A program made the translations under genes and the position numbers. From the NCBI RefSeq assembly GCF_041956535.1, contig NW_027192208.1:382492-446491 (forward strand): a DNA stretch of 64,000 nt, read 5' to 3'. The notes below the pieces were generated by a model. That model was given only the letters and a program-made list of their open reading frames with translations, was not told where the DNA came from and did no database searches. The stretch comes from Calcarisporiella thermophila CBS 279.70. Taxonomy: Eukaryota; Calcarisporiellomycota. Below, piece after piece: positions 46,034 to 57,129 of this stretch (the first letter of the stretch is position 1; every line of letters begins with the position of its first letter).

Positions 46034-47357
46034 TTAAATAATGTCGTGATGACCAAAGCCCGGAGGTGGAAACTCATCGTTGTCCGGCTCCCCGCTAAAG
46101 GATCCCATTCCTCCGCCCCTCCCTCTACCACGTCCAATTCCGCGACCTCTTCCTGCCCCGAAGGGCCCAATAGGATCGAATCTTGCCCCAGGAGGGACTG
46201 CGCCCCTATTTAATAGAAAAAGATATACTTAAGGCAGCTGCCCGGAAGGAATAATGAAATCTGCTTCTGTATACCTCGGAAGTGGCTGAGGCCCACCATA
46301 TATCCCAGCAGGGTCTCCCCGTGAACCGCCGCCAAAGATCGGATGGTTTGGTCCGACATACATCCCGCCTTCACCTCCACCAATCCCACCGATTCCTTCC
46401 CCAAAAGGCCCTATTCCTCCACCCCCGAAACGAGGTGGTCCATATATCGGGTTGGCGCCGAGGGGATCTAAATCAGCATCACCGATACGGAAGGGGTTTC
46501 GACCCAAAGGTTCATCGCCAGCGAGAGGTTCGCCATGAATAGGAGGACGATAGGGGCGGGGGGGTGGGGCACGCAGGGGATCCCTTTCGCTTTCTGGGGG
46601 CTGTCTTGAGCTGCTGCTTTCCCCCACATTACTTGTAGTGGTTTCCTCATATCCTTCTTTGTTGAGCCCTGGAAGTAATCGTTGCACTAATTGGAGTTTA
46701 ATTAGCGAGATCAAATCAAGCAGTCGGCTGCCTGAATTAAAGGCTTGCGCTAGAGTTTCATTCCGGGGATTGGGATATGGGAAGAAGGAGGTGGAAAGAA
46801 AATCAGAGTATTTAATTTCAAGGGTAGCGATTTTGGAATCCTAAAATGCAAATGGGCACTAAATTAAGCACGAGTTCGAGAAGAGAATTCGGTAATAAGT
46901 CGCTTATTCAATTCTGAAATAGTCACCTCAAGCGAAGTCCCGTGCACAACTACCTTGTCCCCCATCTTAATTGTCTTCACCAGAAAGGTCAGGCTACTTT
47001 GCGTGTGCTTGTAGCGTAGTGCATGCTCAGTGTTCCATCCTACAGGGAGATTCTGTACCTCACCCTCATTTTGCTCTAGATTCTCGAGTAGGTTAGTTTC
47101 AGACCATAAATCAACGTTATAAAGGAATGCCCACCAATTCTCCCATCCTCGCCTAATCCAATGAGACGGAAACCAAGGGCAGTAAATACGGCATGGATCA
47201 GTCCAGTGATAGCATCCTGAGGATTCCTTAGTTGTATATTTTCATTAGGCCCGCTTGAGGTGGATGCTGCAGAAGGTAGAGAGGAGTTGAAAATCAGGAG
47301 AACATGGGAAGGATCAAGCGGATCCTTTTTGGCTCTTGTAGTGGAAGATTCACTCAT
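46034..47357 (-). CDS. PSMF1: PI31 proteasome regulator (PSMF1-like)
   Basis: Binds 20S proteasome and influences 26S assembly and transport; its N-terminal FP domain also binds F-box protein Fbxo7. Exons in gene order are 47135-47357, 46927-47075, 46275-46840 and 46034-46205 (369 aa). The N-terminal fold shows LIHAVFTALGFRLIGLGE, LPVGWNTEHALRYKH, and VVVHGTSLEDSKIATLEI. The C-terminal half is Pro/Gly-rich with DPLRAPPPRPYRPP, DPLGRNPFRIGDADLDPLG and VPPGARFDPIGPFG, then an RGRGIGRGRGRG tract and a final PPPGFGHHDII. The ARFDPIGP and terminal acidic/Pro motifs are diagnostic. Exon 2 uses the acceptor in TCTAG because earlier ones break the frame. Confidence 0.92.
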
Positions 47358-47637
47358 TTGGCTTTTACTATTGATCCACTGAAAATGTCGAATGGTGTGA
47401 AAAATGGTCGATTATATGAATGTGACTGCTGGTACCTAAACGCGTCAAATTGGGCTTACGCGTCGAAGCCCGACCTCTACCATAAGGAATGGTCAACCGA
47501 CGCTTCTTAGTACATAGACAAAAGTTTTCTCTTATGATTGCTGAAATTATCTCTTCAAAATAATAGAAAATAAAAAAAGCAAAGAAATAAAATATGGAAA
47601 TATAAAGGAAATTAAAAATTGATAATAACAACTGAGT

Positions 47638-50600
47638 TCACCGCCTTGCCTTCTTATTCTTCCGTGTATCGACACTGTCTTCGTCGCGGCGTTTCCCTCC
47701 GACGACTCCATGCTTCCGCTCGTCCGCCCGTCGTGCCTTCTCCTCGAGCTCATCCCAATCCTCGCCCGACTCCTCCTCCTCCTCCTCGGAACCGCTCTCG
47801 GCAGACGCATTTTCGTCATACTCTTCACTGTCTTCACTCGACGACCCACTATACTCATCGGAGGACATTTCAAACTCACTTGCCGACTCTTCCGATTGCT
47901 CTCCATCCTCAGACTAAATAAAAATAGAGTTAGAACTCCCGACCTTCCCAGCATCAAACTTGATTCCCTCTTACATCACTCTCGGCATTCAGGAAAGCCC
48001 AGCCTCCCTCCTGGAAGAAATTCTGAGGGTCATCCCGAATCGTTTTCATGATGGCGTTCCAGTTCAAATTAACCGGTCCCTCCGAGAATGGGATGTCCAC
48101 CGAGTCCAGCCACTCTTTGACGTTGTCGAGCTGCGACATGGGGATGGTGTTGATCTGCACAGGTTGCCGAGAAAAGTCCCGGAACACGAACACCAGGTCG
48201 AAATTCTTAAGGCCAAATTGCACACGTTCGAGATGCGCGATTTCGACTTCCGAGAGAGTGATCACAAGGAAAGGAGGATCGGTCAGGTGCACGAGGCACT
48301 CTGTCGTCGGCTGGAGGAGCACGTTCGATCGGAATGGCACGCCCTCGAATCCGAGCTCACGGAACGGCACATCGACCTCGACGCGAGAGCCGCTCATATC
48401 GCTAATTTTCTCCGCAAATGTCTGGAATTCTCGATCCAGCTGCTTGCGCCGCCTGCGTTCTTCCTGCTCAGCAAGAAGTTCGTCTTCATCGCCGTACAAG
48501 TGTCGGCGGCGCCGATTGCCCGTCTCATCGAATTGCACATCGGACGCCTCCCGATAAAATTGAATATCCTTAGTCTTCTTCTTGCCGATCATGATCGGAT
48601 TTTTCAGGTGAACATGCAATAATACAACGAGTTCATTCTCGCACGGCTGGAAGAATAGATGTCTGATGTTGCTATACAAGAGATCTATACCTTGACTATT
48701 AGCCCATTCAAACTGAATCCTAGCAATCCACAAGTGATATCTCACCAATCTTTTGGTCACTTCGCACCTTCGATTGATACCGAAGGCCGTTAGAATGGAT
48801 TTCAAGCTCGCCCGGTATACGCTTCCCAGTGTCGATAGTGGGTCGAGCAAACACGTCTGGTAGTTTCTGGGGCCGTCGTCCTAGGGTAGGCGACTCAATA
48901 TTAGCCTTGTCACTCTAGAACACTCACAGTAAATAGTGCTACCTGTCACTTCAATAAGTTTATCCTGCACAACCACGTCCGCCATTTCCCTTCGCTCGGC
49001 TTCTCTGTAATAAGACGAAAGCTAATCAATAGAGGACATAGAAAGTGGCACATCTACCAAGACCGACCTCTTGCTGGCGTTTTTCTTCAGATCAGTTATT
49101 GCTTTGTAGATTTCTGACATTCGGTGGACATCTGAGCTCCGATAGGTGAGCGCTCGCACAAAAGTCGCGTTCGGGTCATCAAAAGGCTAGATAATGATTA
49201 CGAGTCGAAATCAAAGACGAAAAAAAAAAAAATACACTCGATACGATCTTACCATGTCTTCCTTCTTGCCTGATGCCTGTCCCGGGGTTTGGAAATTCAA
49301 GCGCAGATATACAAATTCATTTTCGTCGTTCTTACTGATGTTCTTAAGGGTTGAAATGTGAAATGGAACCGCCATGCCATAGATTGGGAGCAGAATGGTC
49401 TCGGCTTTGGTGTCGACCACGATCTAACGGCCAAAGGGGTGAAAGTGGTAAGTGCTTGGCAGGTGGTTAATGTTACAACATCGTGCTATTAAAGCTACCT
49501 TTAAACCCTTGACCTCCTTCGGTAATTTAGCATCCGTTTTGTAGCTTTCAAACTTGCGCACAATTGCCTTTTGCTCCGAAATGCTTTCGCCCTCGCCAAA
49601 TCTACGCAATCCGTCCTCTTGTCGCTGGTTTGCAAGTACCTTTTGGTGCTCGCGGCGGCGCTTCTCTGCCGTCTCCTCTTCTTGTTCCTCGCTACGGAAC
49701 TTCGACCGTAGGATTGCTGTGGGTTTTTTCTGTTTGGCCTCAGCTCTTTCCTTCTGTCTCTGTTTTTCTTTGTCGGATTCACCCCCTTCATCCTAATAAC
49801 ATTAGTGTGTGGGTTAGAAGAAGCTCAAGAGGGAAGCTTCAACTTATGCTAAATACTTTAAAGAAGAAAGAGATTCCGTCCAGATTTTTGGGACATTCGG
49901 TGAAGAGTATAGGAGCATCGTTGGTGACTCGCACAGTATCTATTATCAGCAGCGAATATATTTTGCCCCTACTATCGGATGGCTCTGGATTTTCCAAGTC
50001 TTGGAAACCAATCGACAAATTCAGCACCATGCCTGACTTGAGAACCCGAGGGTTCTTTAAGTTAATGGTGTAGTTCGATTCTCGGAACTCGATTCCAATC
50101 TAAGGTACAGTATCGAAAAAGTCTGTGAGTTGAAATAACGAAAAAAAAAGCCAAGTTAACTTACCCCAAAACCTAGGTTTTTAACAAAATGCTTTTCAAG
50201 CTCTGGCCTCTCGGCCTTGATGTAGCTATGCGCCTTCTGGTATACATCCTTGATTTTCACTCCGTCTCGGATAGAATCGAGAACGCGACGCTGGAGCTGG
50301 AGGAGAAATTCGTAGTTTGTCTCCTGCGCCTAAGAGATAACAAGATGAAACAAAAGAGGCGTCCCTTTAGTAAATCATATGGGCAACTTTTTCTGGAAAA
50401 AAAAACTAACTTTGCTCGGATGAATTAGATATGTCCGCCCAAGGTTGGAGCAATAGGATTTGTAGCGCACTCCCAATGAACACAAAATCGTGCCCTGGTG
50501 GAGCGTTTCCTCATTTGAGACGGCTGACGATCGCAGATCGTATTGCCCACCGCTCTGAATAATGGGTGTATAGCACCAGTCTAAGTAATCCAGGTTAACC

Positions 50601-51728
50601 TAACCACAACAAAAGGGATTGGAGAATATCCTGGAGAGCATGTGTGAGCCATTTTCTGCTTACATCGGGGGGAATTCGAAGTTTTTTTGCTTGCTTTTCA
50701 TCCATCAGCGCACTCTCAGTCAACTCGGCAATCTTCTCATGTGTTACATTTTTTTCTTGGTCAATAATTGAAGTCATTTCTTCGACAAAGAAATTCTGCA
50801 TCATGATGGTACTGAGTCGAGAGGCAATTCTCATTGTTTTCTGGATAGGAAGGACACATGGGTTGTGAGTGACATGATCCCAAAATTCGAATACGCTTTG
50901 ACTAAATCCATACCATTTCCTCCTCGTCTTTGACTGCCAAAACTGCTGCAATTCCCCCGGAAACATCCACCTCCTCGATACCGGCACCAGCTTCTGAGAA
51001 CGCATCTTTCCATTCGTTTACAATCTTCCCATCGAACTTATCTTTTGGTAAAATCCCCAGCCGCTTCTATTATCAACCCAATATTGTAGAAGAGCAGAGA
51101 CAAGCATAAAGAAGAGATAATTTACCCCTTTATTTGACTTTTTTATCACTTGGATAATTGACTCCTTGAATTGCTTCTTGTTCTGTTCCTCATCCTTTCC
51201 ACGCACTAAGATCTCGATTGGAACCTGATTATCACCTTGACGTAGTCCATTCAATAGGCTCGCTATAAAAGGAGTCATCCACCATTAGCAATTTGAAGGC
51301 TAGTAAAATTCCGAGTATCTACCCTTGTTCTGGCTTGTGACAAAATAAAGTGTTTTTGGCGTAATCACAAGCATAGTCTGTGGAAATTCATAGCCTAAAA
51401 GCCACGTCTACATTGCCATTGGATTAAATTAATCATGGTTTGAAACGGTTAGGATAAGCGCCCATAGCTTGAAAAACTCACCTGAAGTGCCGTGGACTTT
51501 TGATATGGATTGTTCTCATCTACATTTCCAACAAGCACCATAATCGCATCTGCCCCATTGTAGAGTTCGTCCTCAGTTTTGGTCTAATCACGATCAAAAA
51601 TGGTAAGGCCATTTAGAAATTTTGTATTCTGATTCCAATAATTGCAAGATTCACCCTACCTTCCAATGAGAAAGCAGTTGTCGCGCACGCCGATGAAATG
51701 TACGCGTCTCCAGTTGGACTTTCGACAT
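47638..51728 (-). CDS. SPT16: FACT complex subunit Spt16
   Basis: A histone chaperone of FACT for transcription and replication through nucleosomes. Sixteen exons in gene order: 51660-51728, 51482-51583, 51323-51407, 51126-51262, 50914-51066, 50664-50840, 50411-50599, 50165-50329, 49857-50099, 49499-49792, 49253-49423, 49068-49186, 48943-49004, 48746-48880, 47975-48690, 47638-47913 (1030 aa, phase kept throughout). The N-terminal aminopeptidase-like domain covers roughly the first 450 residues ([30 protein letters not shown]). Middle PH-like domains include [39 protein letters not shown] and [40 protein letters not shown] precedes the acidic Ser/Glu/Asp tail that binds H2A-H2B. Length matches yeast Spt16. 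Confidence 0.97.
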
Positions 51729-52335
51729 GATGTCAACAAGATCAAAAAATTTGTTGAACAAAGGGGGAAATAAAAAGATACGCGACTTTCTTCAATACAT
51801 TAAATCTAAGCCACAATGGTTCATTTTGGATTAGTTTCACTGGTTGTAAATGCTAGAGGGATATCCAGGTAGTTCATAGGATGGGTTACAATAATAAGTG
51901 CACACATGTAACCAATATGTTACTATAATATGGTCCAGTTTCACCTTAGGTATTTTTCACCTTGTGAAAATAGCAAAGTATTCTGAACAACATGCAATAT
52001 TGCGGCTCACTAACTATATTGAATCCCTGATATTTTATCTAGGTATTTGCCACACCGTACTTTGAAGTCGACTCATTCTAGGTCGACCCGTAGCCAAACA
52101 CTTGGAAAAGTTGAACAATATATTTGATATAAGCTTACTACTTCATTCACTTGAAAATTGCTCTAATTATGACTTAAGCCTTGAAGGATATATTCCATTT
52201 GGTCATACGAAAATTGTGACGTCAACAATCTTTTACGGAGGAGCTCAAATAACTTAATCAGCTCTCTTACTGGTATATTTACGACCCTTTGTGATTTTTC
52301 ACCAGATTTTTTTCGATCATCAGTAAAATCACAGA
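51729..52335. promoter_or_regulatory. divergent SPT16/CWC21 promoter region
   Basis: 607 bp between two divergent housekeeping-type starts (chromatin and splicing). AT-rich. No specific site recognised. Confidence 0.4.
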
Positions 52336-53616
52336 ATGTACAACGGTATTTACAACGATCTCTAGGCGATATGTAATTGATGGTCTAATATCTATTTATC
52401 CAATGATTTAGGAATTGGTCTTTCGACTCCCCGTGGATCTGGAACCAATGGTTATGTTGTGCGCAATCTCTCCTATATCCGACCCCGCGATGCTCCTCCA
52501 CCCCGAGAGAATGATCTGAAAACCAGCATCAAAAAGCGAGCCGATCCTGAGATCTTACTCCATGCGCGTAAAAGAGAAGTCGAGCTTAAGTGCCTTGCGC
52601 TGAGGGAGGAATTGGAAGAACAAGGCCTTAAAAATGAGGAAATCGAGGAAAGGGTAGGTGCGCTGAGGAAAGATCTTCTAGAAAGACTGGACGAAATTGA
52701 AATCAAAGATGCCAAAACGTAAGTGACCTCGAGGATTTTCTTGAGCGAGGCATGATTTTTTCCCCATTCTGATCAACGGAAAATAACCCTCTTTGTTCTG
52801 TATAGCATACAGGAACATGAGACTCATCTTCTCTCTGCAGCCAAAGAGATAGAAAACAGAAGAATTGCACAGGCCTTTTACATTGACCGAGACTATGTCG
52901 AAGGTCAAGCATTTGACCGAGAGCTACAGGAACAAAGGCGGCGGGAAAAAATTGCTCTTCGGGAGGAAAATATGCGGCGTGAGAAGGAGCGACGACGACA
53001 GGAGGAAGAGGAGAGGGAGAGAGAAAAAGAACGGGAACGTCGCGAGAGACGGAGAAGGAAAGAGGAGAGAGAACGGGAGAAGGAGCGTGAGCGGCGAGAT
53101 CGGAGACGGAGACGGGACTCAGACTCGGAGGATTCTGAAGAGGAGAGATACAAAATGAGAGAGAAACGTCCCCGGGATAGAGAGAGTGAGAGAAGCAGCA
53201 AGCGAGAGGAAGAGAGATATCCGAGGGATAAGTCGAGCAGCACGCGAGAGAAGCCGGACTCAGAGGAGGAGCGGAGGGAGAGGAGACGCATTCGCTCTGA
53301 TTCAGAGGAGGAGCGAGAACGGAGAAAGCGACGCGATATGAATGACGACCGTAGAGCAGATAGACATAGAAGTGGTGGTGAAAAAAGCAGGCATAGCCGC
53401 CACGATGATTCGAGCGATGACGAGCAGGAGCGCGGTCGTCGTCGTGGTCGCCGTGAAGAGAAGCGAAGACGCCGTTCATATTCCCGCTCGCGTTCTCGCT
53501 CTCGCTCTGTATCCTCTTACTCTTCCTCCTCAGCCTCCTCCGGGTCCGATTCGGGTTCGGACTCGGACTCCTCCTACGATTCCCGTTCACGGTCGCCTCC
53601 CCGCCGCTCCCGTTAA
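52336..53616 (+). CDS. CWC21: Cwc21/SRRM2-like spliceosome protein with RS domain
   Basis: Binds Prp8 and Snu114 in the activated spliceosome. Exons are 52336-52345 (10 nt), 52412-52718 and 52806-53616 (375 aa). The N terminus MYNGIGLSTPRGSGTNGYV, continuing VRNLSYIRPR, is the family's invariant start and proves the 10-nt first coding exon. The cwf21 domain follows (ILLHARKREVELKCLALREE, EEIEERVGALRKDL). The rest is an Arg/Glu-rich charged helix and then an RS domain (SRSRSRSRSVSSYSSSSASS) ending RSRSPPRRSR. This is longer than yeast Cwc21 and closer to SRRM2, which also has an RS extension. Confidence 0.95.
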
Positions 53617-54083
53617 GCAAACACAGGGTATGGGGCATCAACAAACAGAGCCAATGTGATGATACTATGCTCCGGGGCTTTCATTTAGTTGATCTTATTT
53701 CCTTTTTTTTTGGTTATTGTAAAAAAATACTCAAACCGTAGTTTTTTTTTGTTGAAGTTCTAATGTTTTATGCAGTAAAGCGAATGGAAACAAGTGGCGT
53801 CTCGAACGTCTCTTGGATCTTTTTCTGTTTGCAGCCATCGTCCGCTCCACTCGAATCTCAAGATGGACAGGAAAGCGATTTATTTGTAAAATCGAAGATG
53901 CTCAAGTGTTTGAGGAAACAATAGTGTGGAAAAGGAAAAGTGGAATGTTGAAAAATGAGAGGCGACATGTGAAATAAAACGTAAATAGAACGAAGCGGAA
54001 AGGTATATATATCAACATATATATATATATTTATATATAAACAAATAAAAAAGGGAAAGCTCCAAGGTTTAGCTTGAAATAGA
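53617..54083. other. intergenic between convergent genes, nothing seen
   Basis: 467 bp with T- and AT-runs after the Cwc21 stop and ADAM stop. No gene recognised. Confidence 0.45.
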
Positions 54084-54383
54084 CTACTTGTTCGAAGGAC
54101 GGTTTTGGGATGCACTTGGGAAAGCGGATGGTATTCGATATGCTGCGTATGAACTTGAACGGGGATTAGTTTGAACTGGGCCGGGGGCGGCGGCTTGCGG
54201 CGGGGCCGTGGAGGTGGGAGGGGCGGGGTATGAGGAATCTACAGGCGGCTGAGGAGAGGGTGACGAATACACCGGCGGCGGAAAAGAAGGGGGGTAAGAA
54301 TAGCCATTATAGGGCGATGGATCAACCCAGTTCCCATTCGAACCACTCCTTTCCACCGTCTGGCCATTGAGTTGTGGCTGCTG

Positions 54384-54414
<31 letters not shown>

Positions 54415-57129
54415 TGGGGCGCTTGTGAAGCGAATGCTCTGCTCGCTAGGAGATTACCCCTTCCGCTGCGAGCACGCGCTAGCGACACCGGCACGGCCAC
54501 TTGCTTCGGCATTGGCCTTCTTCGACAGCTCACAAACGCACATCTTCCAACGCAGAAGAGCACCAGGAGCCCCAGGGCAACCCCCACCGGAATCGCTATC
54601 TGTTTGTTTTGAGATATCCAGGATTTGGCCACATCGAACACGTTGCCCACTTGACACACGCCATGCTGACAGGCACCGCCAAAGCCGCACGGAGTCCCAT
54701 CAATGAAACTGCCTGTCAGCCGGATGCACGCTGCCGGATTCGATGGATCGTTGCAAACAATGTTGCAAGCCCCCTCTTGGAAACTGCAGGATTTAGTGAT
54801 GTTCAGTCGTGTGCCACGGGCCGAGCACTGAGCGTCCCGGGAGGTGCACTGGCCAGAGGCGCAGCGAAGCCCGTTGGGTCCGCACTCGCTCCCATCTGGG
54901 ACGCGCTTGTCGTCGGGACAGTTGGGGGAGGTGCCTGTGCATGTCTCTGCGATGTCACAACTCGAGAGGGCGGGCCGACATACCGAATTGGCAGGCTTCA
55001 GCTGGCACTTGTCACAGCAGTCATTATTCGAGTCACTACAAGCAAGCAAGCCATGCGGCGTTAATACAAGGATCAGACTTCGATGAGAGTGGATTCCCAT
55101 AGGTTACCTGCAGACAGCCCCCGGTTTTAATGTACAGTTAGGGTTGCAGCATGCGTCGCCCTGCTCTCCAGCATCGCACTGCTCCCCCGCCTCCAAAATA
55201 CCGTTCCCACACATCGCCAGCGTCTCAACTCGCTTCTGGCCCGGTGCTTGCAGGCAAAATCCTCGGCTCGGAAGGGTAAAGCAAACGTCGCTAATGGAGC
55301 AGGGTGAAAAGTTATTTGAGCTGGTGTTGCTGGTGGGATTCATGAGGAACTGCCCGCCGGCATCGCACTGGGTCGGGGAGAGCTGGCAGCACTGGCATCG
55401 ATCGCCGATACAGGGGCAGTCGGAGGCAGTGCAGTCATGGGAGGCGCCAAAGCCGTGCCCCACTTCGTGCGCCACCACCTTCCACTCCTCGCGAGTGATG
55501 GAGGAGACGCCCGTTCCGGAGACGAATTCAGGCCCAAACTCTACGAACCAACAGGGAGGGGGTCAATATCTCTGGGGGAGGGGAGAGAGAATGTTACAAA
55601 TGATCACTTGCCTGTCTGCTGAGAATTGGAAGAGCTCGTGCACAGCTGCCCCAGCCATGCAATCCCCACCCGGGGGCCCGAGTTGCACTTGGTCATCAAG
55701 TGCCAGAGCCCCGCTTCGTCGTTCCCGCGTTGCCCACGCCACTGACTGAAATCGCTCAGGCGCTGGTTGATCGAATAGGTGTCCGAGCAATCGCGATTCC
55801 AGGTGGCATTCTTGTCGGCACCGTTGGTGCAGGGAGGGGGATGGATGTCGATGTAGATGACCCCCAGCGAGACGTTGAAACTGGGCTCGTACACCCCGGA
55901 GGCGGAGTTGATATCGGTGATGATCTGGCGGCGGACGTTGGCGGTATTCTGGTAACTCTGCACATAGGTACAATCCGCGGCCACCCCCATGTAATTGATC
56001 ATGCGGGAGGAAGGGCACCCGCGCCCATCCGCCGACTGGAACATCGGTCTAGTATTACTAGCGGCAAAAGTAGTAGTCGTGCCAGCACGACGCTGAAGGG
56101 GCATCGAGGCATAGAGCGGGCGGCTCTCCCACGAGGCGAATGGATCCACGGAGTCTGATGGGTTTCCGATAAGGGAGGAGAGCTGCCTTGAACGGCGGAG
56201 AGCCACGGCGGGATTGTTCCTATCCCTATTGTACGACAGCTCTTCCATTGCGCAAGAGGGGCCATGGTGGGCAGCGTGCTCGTCCCGCTTTGAGAGCGGC
56301 GAGGGTTGCGCATCCGAGTCGCGGTAGATCACCATTTTTGCCTGGCTGGCGTCGCGAGGGAGGAGGTGAGGGATATCGGGGTCCTCTGAGCGCTTCGTAA
56401 GCTTGTAGTTGGAGATGGCCTTGATGTGGTAGAGGTCCCCGAGGTGCGAAAATGCGCCTTCAAACACAGGATGATCTGGCCTAAAGAGACATATACCCAT
56501 ACCCATCCATATTGATGTTTAGTTGAAGACGTTAAACTTGGTAACTCTCAAGCAAAAAGAGACCTACCCTGCATGCTCATGAACCACGATTCTAGCCCAT
56601 CCCACTGCCCCCTCGCGCGGCCCTTCGCCCCGCGCCACACCGGCAGCATCTCGCTCGTACCATTTCTGGGTGTTTGCGTCCTCTGCAACCCAGCCCTTAA
56701 AGACGCGATGGTCCTCATGCCTCAGCCTCTCCCATTCCACTTCGCCGGACTCTGGGTTGTGCACGGTGACAGCGGCCTCGGGGTGGAAGAGATCCTGATT
56801 GGGTTCGAGATGCAAGTGGAAGATTCGGCCAAAAGCACGAAATCTAAGCAGGAACGAGTCGTCATGGCGCAAGGATTCGGCCAATGGGAGTGGGGAGCGT
56901 TTCTGTAGCCCATTGAGCCGGGGAAGAATTTTGAAGGTCGGCTGCGAGACGTATTCGATTCGCTTGAGAGGATGATCGTGATGTAATGTGTGACCTACAG
57001 GAAGCGTTCAAAGTTAGGGGGAGAGGAGGGGAGGGCAGAACACAACCTCGACTTACTGTATTCACCGAGAACTAGCCATTGTAATGAGAGCAAGCATATT
57101 GAAAAGAGAGCATTCCGAAATAAATACAT
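54084..57129 (-). CDS. ADAM-family membrane metalloprotease-disintegrin
   Basis: A surface or secretory-pathway zinc protease; fungal relatives include S. pombe mde10, needed for spore wall development. Exons in gene order are 57057-57129, 56568-56994, 55612-56480, 55108-55540 and 54084-55035 (917 aa). A signal peptide is followed by a pro-domain (FRAFGRIFHLHLEP, FEGAFSHLGDLYHIK) with furin/Kex2-like RR/KR sites. The zinc site HEVGHGFGASHD lies at 481-492. A Cys-dense disintegrin region spans ~545-690 (CGNGILEAGEQCDAG, CCNPNCTLKPGAVC). A Cys-rich stretch, a membrane span at ~747-769 and a cytosolic Pro/Gln/Ser-rich tail follow, the tail carrying SH3-type PxxP motifs. Intron 3 begins with GC, not GT. 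Confidence 0.94.

Noticed and set aside
45958-46170. 70-aa frame ending DTAPHKLSP after PI31
   Set aside because: Wrong frame; the real last PI31 exon reads 46205-46034 and ends PPPGFGHHDII.
47619-48622. Overlapping plus-strand frames
   Set aside because: Antisense to the GC-rich SPT16 3' exons.
52703-53644. 313-aa minus-strand frame
   Set aside because: Antisense to the Arg/Glu/Ser-rich Cwc21 exon, whose repetitive codons keep the other strand open.
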